From the NCBI GenBank assembly GCA_024760905.1, contig CM045737.1, forward strand, positions 14,062,226-14,126,225: a stretch of DNA of 64,000 nucleotides, given 5' to 3'. This document shows positions 1 to 9,352 of the stretch, in pieces. Position numbers and translations under genes: made by a program. This DNA is from Plotosus lineatus. Lineage: Eukaryota > Chordata > Actinopteri > Siluriformes > Plotosidae. How positions within the stretch are numbered: position 1 is the stretch's first letter; every line of letters starts with the position of its first letter. The notes beneath the pieces are model-generated. The model worked only from the letters and a program-made list of their open reading frames with translations, was not told the DNA's origin and made no database searches.

Positions 1-2054
1 TGACCTCACCGTTCCTCTTGGGTCCTTGTCATTAATACACATGCATTCTGTTTTACTGAGGCTAACCTTCATTTCCCTCCTTTCCAGGGCATACCTCCAC
101 CCCTCTAGATTTTCCTGCACTTGTTCTCTGCTCTCACTACAGATCACAATGTCATCTGCAAACATCATAGTCCATGGAGATTCTTATCTAACCTTGTCTG
201 TCAGCCTGTCCATCACCATGGCAAACAAGAAGGGGCTCAGAGCTGACCCTTGAAGCAATCCCACCTCCACCTTGAACTCTTCTGTCACACCGATAGCACA
301 CCTCATCTCTTATACATGTCCTGCACCACTCTAACATACTTCTCTGCTACTCCAGACTTCCTCATACAATACCACAGTTCCTCTCTCGGCACCCTGTCAT
401 ATGCTTTCTACAGATCCACAAAGGCACAATGCAGCTCCTTCTGACCTTCTCTGTACTTCTCCATTAACATCCTCAAGGCAAACACTGCATCTGTGGTGCT
501 CTTTCTTGGCCTGAAACCAAACTGTTGTTCACAAATGCTGACCTCTGCCCTTAGTCTAGCTTCCACTATTCTTTCCCATAACTTCATCGTATGGCTGATC
601 AACTTTATCCCTCTGTAGTTGCCATAACTCTGCACGTCTCCCTTGTTCTTAAAAATGGGAACCATCACACTTCTTCTCCATTCTTCTGGCATCCTCTCAC
701 TCACTAAGACCTTGTTGAATGTTCTTGTCAGAAAATCTACTGCTACCTCTCCTAGACACTTCCATAACTCCACCGGTATGTCATCAGGGCCAACTGCCTT
801 TCCATTTTTCATCCTCTTCAATGCCCTCCTCACTTCACCCTTACTAATCTTTGCTACTTCCTGGTCCTCAACGGTCACCTCTTCTACTCTATTTTCTCTC
901 TTATTTTCCTTATTCATCAGCTCTTCAAAGTACTCTTTCCATCTTCCTAGCACACTTCTGTCATCAGTCAATAAATTTCCCTCTCTGTCCTTAATCACTC
1001 TAACTTGCTGCACATCATTCCCATCTCTATTTCTCTGCAGTGCCAACCCGTATAAATTATTTTCTCCCTCTTTACTTTCCAACCGAGCATACAAGTCATC
1101 ATACACCCTCTGTTTGGCCTTTGTACTCCTGTTTACTCTCTTCGGTCCTCTCAATGTCCCACTTCTTCTTCACAAATCTGTTCCTTTGTGCACACTCCTG
1201 CACTTCCTCATTCCACCACCAAGTCTCCTTGTCTACTCTCCTTTTAGATGACACACCAAGTACTCGCCTACCTGTCTCCCTGATCACATTTGCTGTAGTT
1301 GTCCAGTCATCTGGAAGCACTTCCTGGCCACCCAAAGCCTGTTTCAACTCCTCCTTGAAGACAACACGACACTTCCTTTTTCACTTTTTTGCACTGCCTT
1401 CACCTTCTTCACCTTCCTCACAATCAGCGTCATCCTGCACACCGCCATCCTATGCTGTTTGGCAACACTCTCACCCACTACTACTTTGCAGTCACTGACT
1501 TCCTTCAAATTACATCGCCTACACAAGATGTAGTCTACTTGTGTGCTCCTTCCTCTGCTTTCATAAGTCACCCTATGCTCCTGTCTCTTTTGGAAGAAAG
1601 TATTTACCAAAGCCATTTACATCCTTTTTGCAAAATCTACCAACATCTGTCCTTCTGTGTTCCTGTCCTGGATACCAAACCTGCCCATCACTTCCTCGTC
1701 CCCTCTGTTTCCTGCACCAACATGTCCATTGAAGTCTGCACCAATGACCACTCTTTCACCTCTGGGGGTATTCTGCATCACTTCATCTAACTCACTCCTG
1801 AATCTCTCCTTTTCTTCTTGCTCACATCTTGCCTGTGGGGCATAAGCACTAACAACATTGACCATCACACCTTCAATTTCTAACTTGAGACTCATCACTC
1901 TGTTTGACACTCATGTCTAGTCACTTCTAGAACATTCCTGACAAACTCCTCCTTCAGGATGACTCCTACTCCATTTCTCTTCTTATCCACACCATGAAAA
2001 AAACAGCTTAAACCCTGCTCCTAAGCTTCTAGCCTTGCTACCTTTCCACTTTCA
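1..2054 (-). mobile_element. RTE-like LINE, RT plus endonuclease, cut by window start
   Basis: On the minus strand this carries, from right to left, part of the APE-type endonuclease (AYAPQ, IGADFNGHVG, STQVDYILCRRC), the linker and the RT ([28 protein letters not shown]). It lines up by eye with the copies at 7005 and 43747. The 5' part is lost near 2054, within the codons for KARSLGAG. The 3' end lies outside the window. Several frameshifts and stops divide the frame, so it is a dead copy. Confidence 0.93.
408..1154 (-). pseudogene. RTE-LINE linker and RT N-terminal fragment
   Basis: An open stretch of 248 codons from the RTE-LINE at 1-2054. It begins in the basic linker, contains [14 protein letters not shown], the RT motif GNYRGIKL and [15 protein letters not shown], and ends at the motif A region (HCAFVDL). 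In other copies the frame continues with EKAYDRVP, but here a stop follows. The family enzyme copies its own RNA at a nicked genomic site. This fragment lacks the FADD motif and the endonuclease, so it cannot be functional. Confidence 0.85.
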
Positions 2055-2056
2055 CA

Positions 2057-2190
2057 ATCATAACAGCTGTATATATACCTCCGGATCCTAATGCTAACCT
2101 TGCTATGAATGAACTTCATCAGTCATTAGCAAATATCAAACTGCACACCCAGAGGCTGCATTCATCGTAGCGGATGACTTCAACCATGCA
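2057..2190 (+). mobile_element. L2-like LINE endonuclease fragment, inverted
   Basis: Plus-strand translation gives YIPPDPNANLAMNELHQS and then a degraded match to the VAGDFNHANL region of an L2/Rex1-type APE endonuclease. It sits head-on against the minus-strand L2-like LINE that begins at 2195, so an inversion or an independent insertion lies at about 2190. Confidence 0.6.
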
Positions 2191-2379
2191 AACCTTCCAC
2201 TTCTGCTTAGTTTTTTTTGATACCTTTTTGCAGGGCCTGGGGTGTCTCTTTGTAAGCCTTCTGGTATCCCGACTTGAAGGCATTATTCCATGCTTGAAGC
2301 AGGGTGTGCACCTCACCATTAAAACCATGGTTTCTGGTTCGGAAATACTTAAACAGTCCTTGTTGTGGTCACATTCTCT

Positions 2380-2716
2380 GGTCAGTGGGTCAGTGGTGAT
2401 CTAGTGGTATAGGGCACAGAATTGTTGATCCTAAGGTTGGGGGTTTGAGTCCCACGCTACACAAGGATGCCACTGTCTCCCCCAGCACAGCTGACTGGGT
2501 TATCAAAGGCCAGCCATGTCTCTCACTGTCTATGGTATTGCCCTTTCGTTGGATCCTTCTGGTGGTGCCAAGAGGGGGGGACTTGCTGGTTGGGTAACAG
2601 CCTGTCCTCCATTACTCCCTACCCCGGCTCTGCGCACTAGAGAGTATCACCAGCCGGGATACCAGCCAGAGTGCAGCCATAGTCCTTCAGGACTGACAGA
2701 GGCCTGCCTACCTGTA
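2380..2716 (+). mobile_element. SINE-A copy with an unusual 3' part
   Basis: The tRNA-like head has an A box (TGATCTAGTGG) and a B box (GGTTTGAGTCCC), followed by the SINE-A body to about 2535 (GGGTTATCAAAGGCC, CTCTCACTGTCTATGG). The remaining 180 bp match neither the common SINE-A tail nor the chimeric tail. The insertion is flanked by a perfect 12-bp duplication, GTCACATTCTCT, at 2368-2379 and 2717-2728, inside the L2-like LINE. Confidence 0.85.
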
Positions 2717-3165
2717 GTCACATTCTCTATGAAGTAGTTAATGGAGGAGAACACAGCTCATGTCACCGATGGAGATTCGTGTAGTTTCAATTACCCTCTC
2801 TGCCATCCTCACCGCCTACTGCAAGGCTTTCCTGCCCTCTACAGTCCTCTCCAGGTCTATGTCTTCTGCAAATATATCACAGTCTATTGATTCAAAACAA
2901 TCCTATAGTGCTGCAGTGGCTTCCTCAGTCAGCACTGAACTGTTTTAACTGCTGGTCTTTGGCTACAGAGTTTAGGTTTATAAGCAGGAATCCGACAGGG
3001 AGTTGGTCTGAGAGTCTGAGATGTGGCAGAGGGATACGATACGATATGATACGATGCAGGTTTATTAATCTCACAATGGAGAAATTCACTGTTACAGGCT
3101 CTTGAGGTATCATCAGTAAGGGGTGCAAAAATTGATATATATACAAACATACACACATACATATA

Positions 3166-3954
3166 CAGTAAAACCTCCGCTGACGAACGCTTAAGCTCAC
3201 GAACTTTTCGCCTCAAGAACATTAAATTTGCGAGCATGTAGTCTCTGCTGACGAACTAGTTTTCGGCGGACGAACCAAACCACGCGGTCGAACAGCGCCA
3301 CGGTGGCGGCCACGAGAAGCTGACGCACGCTCACGGTGTCCCAGTTCGTCACCCCCTTTCTTTGAGTGCGGACGTGGTTTGTGTTTGATAGACATTTTGG
3401 ACCATATTGAGTGTACTTTTGCTATTATGGGACCGAAAAAGACCCCACCACAGGCGGAGATCATTGAAAAACACGAACGAGGTGTGCGTTTTTGTGACTT
3501 AGCGTCCCAGTACCAGTACGCTAAGTCTACCATTGCTCCCATCCTTAAGAACAAGGAAGCTATTAAGGGTGCGTGTGTGGCTAAGGGTGTTTCCAAACAG
3601 TAGGCGTTTCCAAACACTCCTTCCAAACAGTAAGTCCCTCCCTCCCTCCTCCTCCCACTCCATTCCATCAAGCCATCAACTACCATCACAAAGGTAAATA
3701 AAACGACTTTATTATACAGTACAGTTTATTTCTTTAATTACAATACAATAGCACATTTATTATACATAAAATAAGGTATATTTTTGTGTAGTTTTAAGGC
3801 TTATTCAGTAGAAAATTATGTTTTATGGGGACCTGGGAACGGATTATTCTCATTTTAATGGTTTCTTATGGGAAATAAATGTTCGGAAGACGAACTTTTC
3901 GCCTTACACACACTTTCTGGGAACCAATTATGTTCGTGAGCAGAGGTATCACTG
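3166..3954 (+). mobile_element. Tigger-A, internally deleted pogo-like transposon
   Basis: The ends are CAGTAAAACCTCCGCTGACG and its complement (CAGAGGTATCACTG), flanked by TA on both sides (3164-3165, 3955-3956) as in Tc1/mariner/pogo elements. The internal repeat GACGAACTTTTCGCC also occurs near both ends. At 789 bp it is much shorter than a full Tigger (about 2.5 kb) and keeps only the start of the transposase. Confidence 0.9.
3427..3603 (+). pseudogene. Tigger transposase N-terminal helix-turn-helix fragment
   Basis: From the ATG at 3427, 58 codons start MGPKKTPPQAEIIEKHERG and continue through DLASQYQYAKSTIAPILKNK. This is the CENP-B/Tigger-type N-terminal DNA-binding domain that recognises the element ends. 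The frame stops soon after VAKGVSKQ, and the catalytic DDE domain is deleted. The start is supported by the family's usual M-x-P-K-K beginning. Confidence 0.85.
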
Positions 3955-4017
3955 TATATTATATAAGTAAATAAATAAATAGATACATAAATAGTATAAA
4001 TTAATAAACAATAAAAG

Positions 4018-4362
4018 ATGGCTTTACAGGTAGCTGAGATATTGGTGTAGACCTGGTCCAGTGTGTTTTCTTTCTCTCATCAGAAAACTTACATTTTCAT
4101 ACAATCTGGGCAAGATAGACTTCAGGTTCGCATGGTTAAAGTCTCCTGCTGAAATTATAACACAACCCGGCTGCACTGCTTGCTGTTGTGATAGCTCCAT
4201 GGCTAACTTAGCATTAGCTTGGGGTGGCGCATAAACTGCGATTAAAACTATAGCTACGGTAGATGGCCCTCTCTTGGCAGATAAAAAGATCTACACCATA
4301 CCATCAGCTACTCTGTATCAGGATAGCACTGAATATCTTTGATTAAGGACTTGGAACTTGAG

Positions 4363-4394
<32 letters not shown>

Positions 4395-4640
4395 AATACA
4401 AACACACAGGCCTCCTCCATGTTTCGTAGTTGATATACTGTTTCTGTCCACTCTGAAGGTAGGGTGTCCCACTAAGCTCAATCGCGATGTCCAGGGTGAA
4501 ATTGTCCAACCAAGTTTCAGAAATTACCGTTACAATAACCATGAATTAAAGCTCAGTCGTAACTCATCCATCATGTTGAGTGACCGGGAGCTGGTGAGAA
4601 ATGAGCTCGGAATGGCTGGTTTGTAGGAGTTAGCATTTCG
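4018..4640 (-). pseudogene. L2-like LINE APE endonuclease pseudogene
   Basis: The minus strand encodes, with frameshifts, MMDELRL, then ISETW-like sequence, RGGGLCV-like sequence interrupted by a poly-Asn tract, VYAPPQANAKLAMELSQQQ and IISAGDFNHANLKSILPR. The SAGDFNH block is the metal and DNA-binding core of the family. The protein would nick target DNA at a new insertion site. Stops and the microsatellite expansion at 4359-4394 show that it is dead. Confidence 0.78.
4359..4394. repeat. (TTG)n microsatellite, about 12 units
   Basis: Uninterrupted GTT/TTG repeat. On the minus strand it reads (AAC)n, encoding Asn in the frame of the LINE endonuclease directly after LCV.IN. Confidence 0.95.
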
Positions 4641-4895
4641 CCTAGCCCTCAGCCCCGCTCTCCTTCCCCTCTTCTGTTTTCTGCGCCATTTCAGTGGGGG
4701 ATGGAGAGAGATCGGTCAACGGGATTGCAGATCTCTGGCAGTATGAAATCCCAGTTGCTATTATTTCCGAATGTGGAACAGTAATTATCATGAACCGTGT
4801 GCAGCTTGGCCTTGCTATACTGCACATGTGCAGCTGCCAGGAACTTGAGCTCGGGAAAGGTAAAAGAGAATCTACAATAAAGAAACCCCCTTATC

Positions 4896-5385
4896 AAAGG
4901 TATCAAAGGCCGGTCATGTCCCTCACTGTCTATGGCAGTGTATATGGCACTGTATATGGCATATCCCAACCTTTTTTTACTCCTGCACCCCTAAGAAGGT
5001 TTTGCTCGGACCTCGCACCGCCTACATTTTATACTTTGTTCAAGGATAAAGGATGTGGAATCATACTAAATTTTATCAAAAGAAGATATTTATTTCAAAA
5101 TTACAGCCCTGCTTCTCACACCCCCTGGAATGATATCTCGCATCCCCAGGGAGTGCAAGCACCACTGGTTGGAAACTCCTGGCCTATGGTGAGAGACAGG
5201 AAAAAGAACCATTGCTGACTTTCGACAAGAATAGGCTGCAAAGCAGTCAACATGTTTCCGCTCTGCGATTGCCTGATGAGCTGTCCAGGGTGTACTCTGC
5301 TCTCACCTGGAGTTTACCTTGGATGGATGCCAGCCTCCCCACGACCCTAATTAGGATTAAACGGTTACAGAAAATCGATTAATTG
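4896..5385 (+). mobile_element. SINE-A copy, 5' truncated and split by a hAT element
   Basis: The left part (4896-4935, TATCAAAGGCCGGTCATG to CTGTCTATGG) and the right part (5182-5385, GTGAGAGACAGG, GCTGACTTTCGAC, CCTAATTAGGATTAAACGG) join as one SINE-A body and tail once the insertion at 4936-5181 is removed. The tRNA head is missing. Confidence 0.8.
4936..5181. mobile_element. Small non-autonomous hAT-like element
   Basis: The 246-bp insert begins CAGTGTATATGG, with ATCCCAACC further in. It ends GGTTGGAAACTCCTG, whose complement is CAGGAGTTTCCAACC. The flanks are GTCTATGG (4928-4935) and GCCTATGG (5182-5189), an 8-bp duplication with one mismatch, which is the hAT length. It carries no coding capacity. 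Confidence 0.65.
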
Positions 5386-5392
5386 ATCCAAC

Positions 5393-5490
5393 AACAGACA
5401 GACAGACAGATAGACAGATTAGATAGATGGATGGACAGGCAGGCGAGTGGACAGATGGACAGACAGACAGACAGCGGACAGACAGATAGA
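5393..5490. repeat. Degenerate (GACA)n/(GATA)n tract
   Basis: Alternating ACAG/ATAG/ATGG units follow the SINE-A 3' end. They probably grew from the tetranucleotide tail common in these SINEs. Confidence 0.8.
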
Positions 5491-5559
5491 TATTTTATTG
5501 AATCTGTTGTTCATTTGGTAATTGACTGTCCACAGCAAATAATAGTGTAAACATGTTTG

Positions 5560-5597
5560 TGTAGATTAAGGTGCGTGGTGTGCAGTGACTGGTGCAG

Positions 5598-5648
<51 letters not shown>

Positions 5649-6190
5649 TGTGTGTGTTGTGGAAGCATCTACCCACCCATACTAGAGTTAAAAAGTCTGA
5701 TGGATGAGAGAGGAATGATTTCTTCAGTCTGTCAGTGGAGCAGGGCAATGACAGCAACCTGGCACCGATGCTGCTCCTCTGTCCGGTGATTACATAGGGC
5801 AGTGAATGCAGTGGATTTTCTATAATTGACAGGAGCCGACTCAATGCCCCTAGCTCCGCTACGGATGTGACGCTGTCCAATTCTGTTCCAACTACAGAGG
5901 CCGAATTCCTTACCAGTTTGTCCAATCATGGGACGTCTTTCTTCTTAATGCTTCCCCCCGCAGACCACTGCATGAAGCTCTGTCCTTTCTTGCATAGAGT
6001 ATCAGTGTTTGCATTCCAGTCCAGTCCAGTTTGTCATTCAGCGACACACCCAGGTATCTGTATGTGTGCATAACCTCTACCTGTTTCCCTCTGATTGTCA
6101 CTGGCTCTGGGTGAGGCTTGGGTCCTCTGAAGTCAAACTCTGTGGTCAGACTTCAAGATTGCTGATCAGCACCCAACATGAAAGAGCTGG
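5560..6190 (-). mobile_element. L2-like LINE, RT C-terminal part and 3' end
   Basis: The minus strand encodes VTIRGKQVEVMHTYRYLGVS, KLDW, then in another frame DKLVRNSASVVGTELDSV, LSRLLSIIENPLHSLPYVI and LLSLPCSTDRLKKSF. This is the C-terminal part of a CR1/L2-type RT. One frameshift and a deletion separate the two halves. A long (GT)n lies in the 3' part. The 5' end is truncated near 6190. Confidence 0.85.
5599..5657. repeat. (GT)n microsatellite
   Basis: Near-perfect GT repeat with one TCTG interruption, inside the 3' region of the L2-like LINE. Confidence 0.95.
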
Positions 6191-6307
6191 AGCAGTTGAG
6201 CCTTGAGGTCTTGGCACAAAGAAATTTATCCAGCATGACTTGCAGCTGTAATTGCCACAAAAGGTGGCTATACAAAGTATTGATTTTAGGAAGATAAATA
6301 GTTATGC

Positions 6308-6659
6308 AGTGGGCAGTGGTGACCTGGTGGTAAGGTGCTGGATTCATGATTCCAAGGTTGGGGTTTCAAGCCAAGCTCTGAACTGTTGTCACTGCAGTTA
6401 ACCCAGCACACATAACCCAGCACAGATAACTGGGTTATCAAAGGCCGTCCATGTCTCTCACTGTCTGTGGTGAGATGCATGCAAAAGACCCATTACTGCA
6501 GGGTATACTGCATAGCCGTCAGCGTGTTTGCCCTGCGATGGCCTGGAAAGCTGTCCATGGTATACTCTGTCCTTGCCCAGAGTCGGCTGAGATAGGCACC
6601 AGCCTTCATGTGACCCTAATTAAGAATAAGAGTTTCAGAAAATGAATGAATGGATGAAG
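6308..6659 (+). mobile_element. SINE-A, full length
   Basis: tRNA-like head with A box (TGACCTGGTGG) and a worn B box (GGTTTCAAGCC). The body and full tail (GTGACCCTAATTAAG, CAGAAAATGAATGAATGG) are present. It is flanked by AGTTATGC at 6300-6307 and 6660-6667. Confidence 0.9.
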
Positions 6660-6715
6660 AGTTATGCGTGCTGAAGTTTTTATGTTATTTTGTCCTATTT
6701 GTTGTTTGCTTCACC

Positions 6716-6758
<43 letters not shown>
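6716..6758. repeat. (AAT)n microsatellite
   Basis: About 14 uninterrupted AAT units. Confidence 0.95.
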
Positions 6759-6892
6759 GCGTCAAAGCTGTAGGCATGTCCATTAATGAATGATGTGAAC
6801 TTTTAAACAATACATTTTAATTTCAGGTTGTGAGGGAACAAAACATGAAAAATGTCAAGGGGTGAGGATTCTTTAAAGGCACTGTGTTTATA

Positions 6893-6974
6893 TATATATA
6901 TATATGATTTATATATGGCTTATAACATGGTTTATTATTATTATTACATTATATTATATATAAACCATATATAA

Positions 6975-7004
<30 letters not shown>
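6893..7004. repeat. (TA)n-rich palindromic tract
   Basis: Short (TA)n runs flank ATTTATATATGG and its complement CCATATATAAAT, so the tract can fold. It abuts the 5' end of the RTE-LINE at 7005. Confidence 0.85.
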
Positions 7005-7009
<5 letters not shown>

Positions 7010-7015
7010 GCGGCC

Positions 7016-8140
7016 ATGAGGCGGAGGGGCACTAACCAGTGTCTCTCCCCCTTATGCCGGTCCCAAGCCCGGATAAATGCAGAGGGTTGCGACAGGAAGG
7101 GCATCCGGCATAAAACTTCTGCCATATTAAAAATGCAAATGGTCAAAACAAAATTCATACCGGCTCGGTCGAGTCCCGGGTTAACAACGACCGCCATCAG
7201 TGCTGTCAACCAACAGGGTGCTGATGGAAATTGGACTACTGTTGGTCGAAGAAGGAGAGGCGGGAGGCGTGTCCGGAGGCAGAGAGAGAGAGAGAAGAGG
7301 AAAGGCGTGAGCCTAGGACTGAGAGTAGGGACTTTGAATGTTGGAACTATGCAGGGAAAAGGCAGAGAGCTGGCTGACATGATGCAGAGGAGGAAGGTGG
7401 ACATACTGTGTGTTCAGGAGACCAGGTGGAAAGGTAGCAAAGCTAAAAGCTTAGGAGCAGGGTTTAAGCTGTTCTATCATGGTGGGGATGGGAAGAGAAA
7501 TGGAGTAGGAGTCATCTTGAAGGAGGGGTTTGTCAGGAATGTTCTAGAAGCGAAAAGAGTGTCAGACAGAGTGATGAGTCTCAAGTTAAAATTTGAAGGT
7601 GTGATGGTCAATGTTGTTAGTGCTTATGCCCCACAGGCAGGACGTGAGCTAGAAGAGAAGGAGAGATTCTGGAGTGCGTTAGATGAAGTGATGCTGAGTA
7701 CCCCCAGAGGTGAAAGAGTGGTCATTGGGGCAGACTTCAATGGACGTATTGGTGCAGGCAACAGAGGGGACGAGGAAGTGATGGGTAGGTTTGGTATCCA
7801 GGACAGGAACACAGAAGGACATATGTTGATTGATTTTGCAAAAAGGATGGAAATGGCTGTGGTGAATACTTTCTTCAAGAAGAAACAGGAGCATAGGGTG
7901 ACTTATGAAAGTGGAGGTAAGAGCACACAGGTAGACTACATCTTGTGTAGGCAATGTAATTTGAAGGAAGTCAGTGACTGCAAAGTAGTAGTGGGTGAGA
8001 GTGTTGCCAAACAGCATAGGATGGTGGTGTGCAGCTTGACGCTGATGGTGAGAAAGGTGAAAAAGGCAAAGGCAGAGCAGAAGACAAAGTGGTGGAAGCT
8101 GAAAAAGGAAGAATCTCGTGTTGTCTTCAAGGAGGAGTAG
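7016..8140 (+). pseudogene. RTE-LINE endonuclease frame (374 codons)
   Basis: The frame runs from the first ATG of the element. Residues 1-90 are a basic leader (GRRRRGGRRVRRQ). An APE/EEP endonuclease follows: VGTLNVGTM near 105, CVQETRW near 135, NVVSAYAPQ near 200, VVIGADFNG near 235, and STQVDYILC near 300. It would nick the target for primed reverse transcription. A TAG at 8138 replaces the TTG (Leu) codon seen in other copies, and the same frame then continues open to about 8507. The body of the domain is unbroken. Confidence 0.9.
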
Positions 8141-8816
8141 AAACAGGCTTTGGGTAGTCAGGAAGTGCTTCCAGATGACTGGACAACCACAGCCAATGTG
8201 ATCAGGGAGACCGGTAGGAAAGCACTTGGTGTGTCCACTGGAAGGAAAGTAGATAAGGAAACTTGGTGGTGGAATGAGGAAGTGCAGGAGTGTGTACAAA
8301 AGAAGAGGTTAGCTAAGAAGAAGTGGGACATTGAGAGGACCGAAAAGAATAAAAAGGAGTACAGGGAAACACAGCGTAAGGCAAAGGTAGCGGTGTCAAA
8401 GGCCAAACAGAGGGCGTATAATGACTTGTATGCTATGTTGCAGAGTAAGGAAGTAGAAAAGGATTTATACAGATTAGCACAGCAGAGAAATAGAGATGGA
8501 AAGACGTGCAGCAAGTTAGAGTGATAAAGGGCAGAGAGGGAAATGTATTGACTGATGACCAAAGTGTGCTGGGAAGATGGAAAAAGTACTTTGAAGAGCT
8601 GATGAATGAGGAAAATGAGAGAGAAAAAAGAGTCTAAGAGGTGACCGTTGAGGACCAGGAAGTAGTAACGATTAGTAATGGAGAAGTGAAGAGGGCATTG
8701 AAGAGGATGAAGAGTGGAAAGGCAGTTGGCCCTGATGACATACCAGTTGAGGTCTAGGGGAGGTAGCAGTAGATTTTCTGACAAGAATACTCAACAAGGT
8801 CTTAGAAAGTGAGCAG

Positions 8817-9233
8817 ATGCTGGAGGAATGGAGGAGAAGTGTGCTTGTGCCCATTTTTAATAACAAGGGAGATGTACAGAGTTGTGGCAACTACAGAGGG
8901 ATAAAGTTGATGAGCCATACAATGAAGTTATGGGAAAGAATAGTGGAAGCTACACTAAGGGCAGAGTTCAGCATTTGTGAACAACAGTTTGGTTTCATGC
9001 CAAGAAAGAGCACCACAGATGCAGTGTTTGCCTTGAGGATGTTAATAGAGAAGTACAGAGAAGGTCAGAAGGAGCTGCATTGTGCCTTTGTGGATCTGGA
9101 GAAAGCATATGACAGGGTGCCGAGAGAAGAACTGTGGTATTGCATGAGGAAGTCTGGAGTGGCAGAGAAGTATGTTAGAGTGGTGCAGGACATGTATGAG
9201 AGATGTAAGACAGGAGGTGTGCTGTCGGTGTGA
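8817..9233 (+). pseudogene. RTE-LINE RT fragment retaining motif A
   Basis: 138 codons containing [27 protein letters not shown] and the motif A block [20 protein letters not shown], whose Asp binds catalytic metal. A frameshift after MYERCKT ends the frame before the FADD motif, and the element is truncated about 110 bp later. Confidence 0.87.
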
Positions 9234-9352
9234 CAGAAGAGTTCAAGGTGGAGGTGGGACTGCATCAACGGTCAGCTCTCAGCCCCTTCTTGTTTGCTAT
9301 CGTGATGGACAGGCTGACAGATGAGGTTAGGAAAGATGAGGTGAGGTGAGGA

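Larger units (their letters stand above)
3034..4017 (-). mobile_element. Retroelement 3'-tail segment inserted in the LINE, carrying a Tigger
   Basis: This interval interrupts the L2-like LINE frame between the codons for TCKAI (4018 side) and PLPHL (3033 side). Its left end is (GATAC)n next to TTTATTAATCTCACAATGG, which on the minus strand reads as a retroelement 3' end with AATAAA and a tandem-repeat tail. Most of its length is the Tigger at 3166-3954. No clear target duplication longer than GAT is visible. Confidence 0.5.
2195..4650 (-). mobile_element. L2/Rex1-like LINE, endonuclease and linker, interrupted twice
   Basis: Read on the minus strand, 4640-4018 encodes an APE endonuclease. 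The sequence resumes at 3033-2717 and 2379-2195 with the linker (LPHLRLSDQLPVG, RPAVKTVQ, NQKPW, then a basic stretch). Two later insertions split it: 3034-4017, which contains a Tigger, and the SINE at 2380-2716. RT and 3' end are absent. Assignment to the CR1/L2/Rex1 group is by motif style only. Confidence 0.75.
7005..9345 (+). mobile_element. RTE-like LINE, 5' complete, 3' truncated
   Basis: Starts at the family 5' end (AATGCGGCCATGAGG) and runs through endonuclease, linker and RT motif A, stopping in GLHQ..SALSP/VMDRLTDEVR near 9345. It is the best endonuclease copy in the window. Inactivating changes are a TAG at 8138, a frameshift near 8507, a stop near 8635 and a small deletion near 8755. 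It meets minus-strand LINE material at 9353. Confidence 0.93.

Noticed and set aside
408..1154. Host gene for a craniofacial development protein 2-like or similar protein
   Set aside because: The frame is the linker and RT of the RTE-LINE repeated throughout the window. Such database names come from misannotated transposons.
2057..2385. LINE 5' inversion by twin priming
   Set aside because: The inverted endonuclease piece lies on the 3' side of the minus-strand LINE, the wrong side for twin priming, so a different rearrangement is more likely.
2396..2475. tRNA genes at SINE heads (also near 6311, 54790, 56610, 57350, 59411)
   Set aside because: A and B boxes are present, but the cloverleaf is not complete and each head continues into a repeated SINE body.
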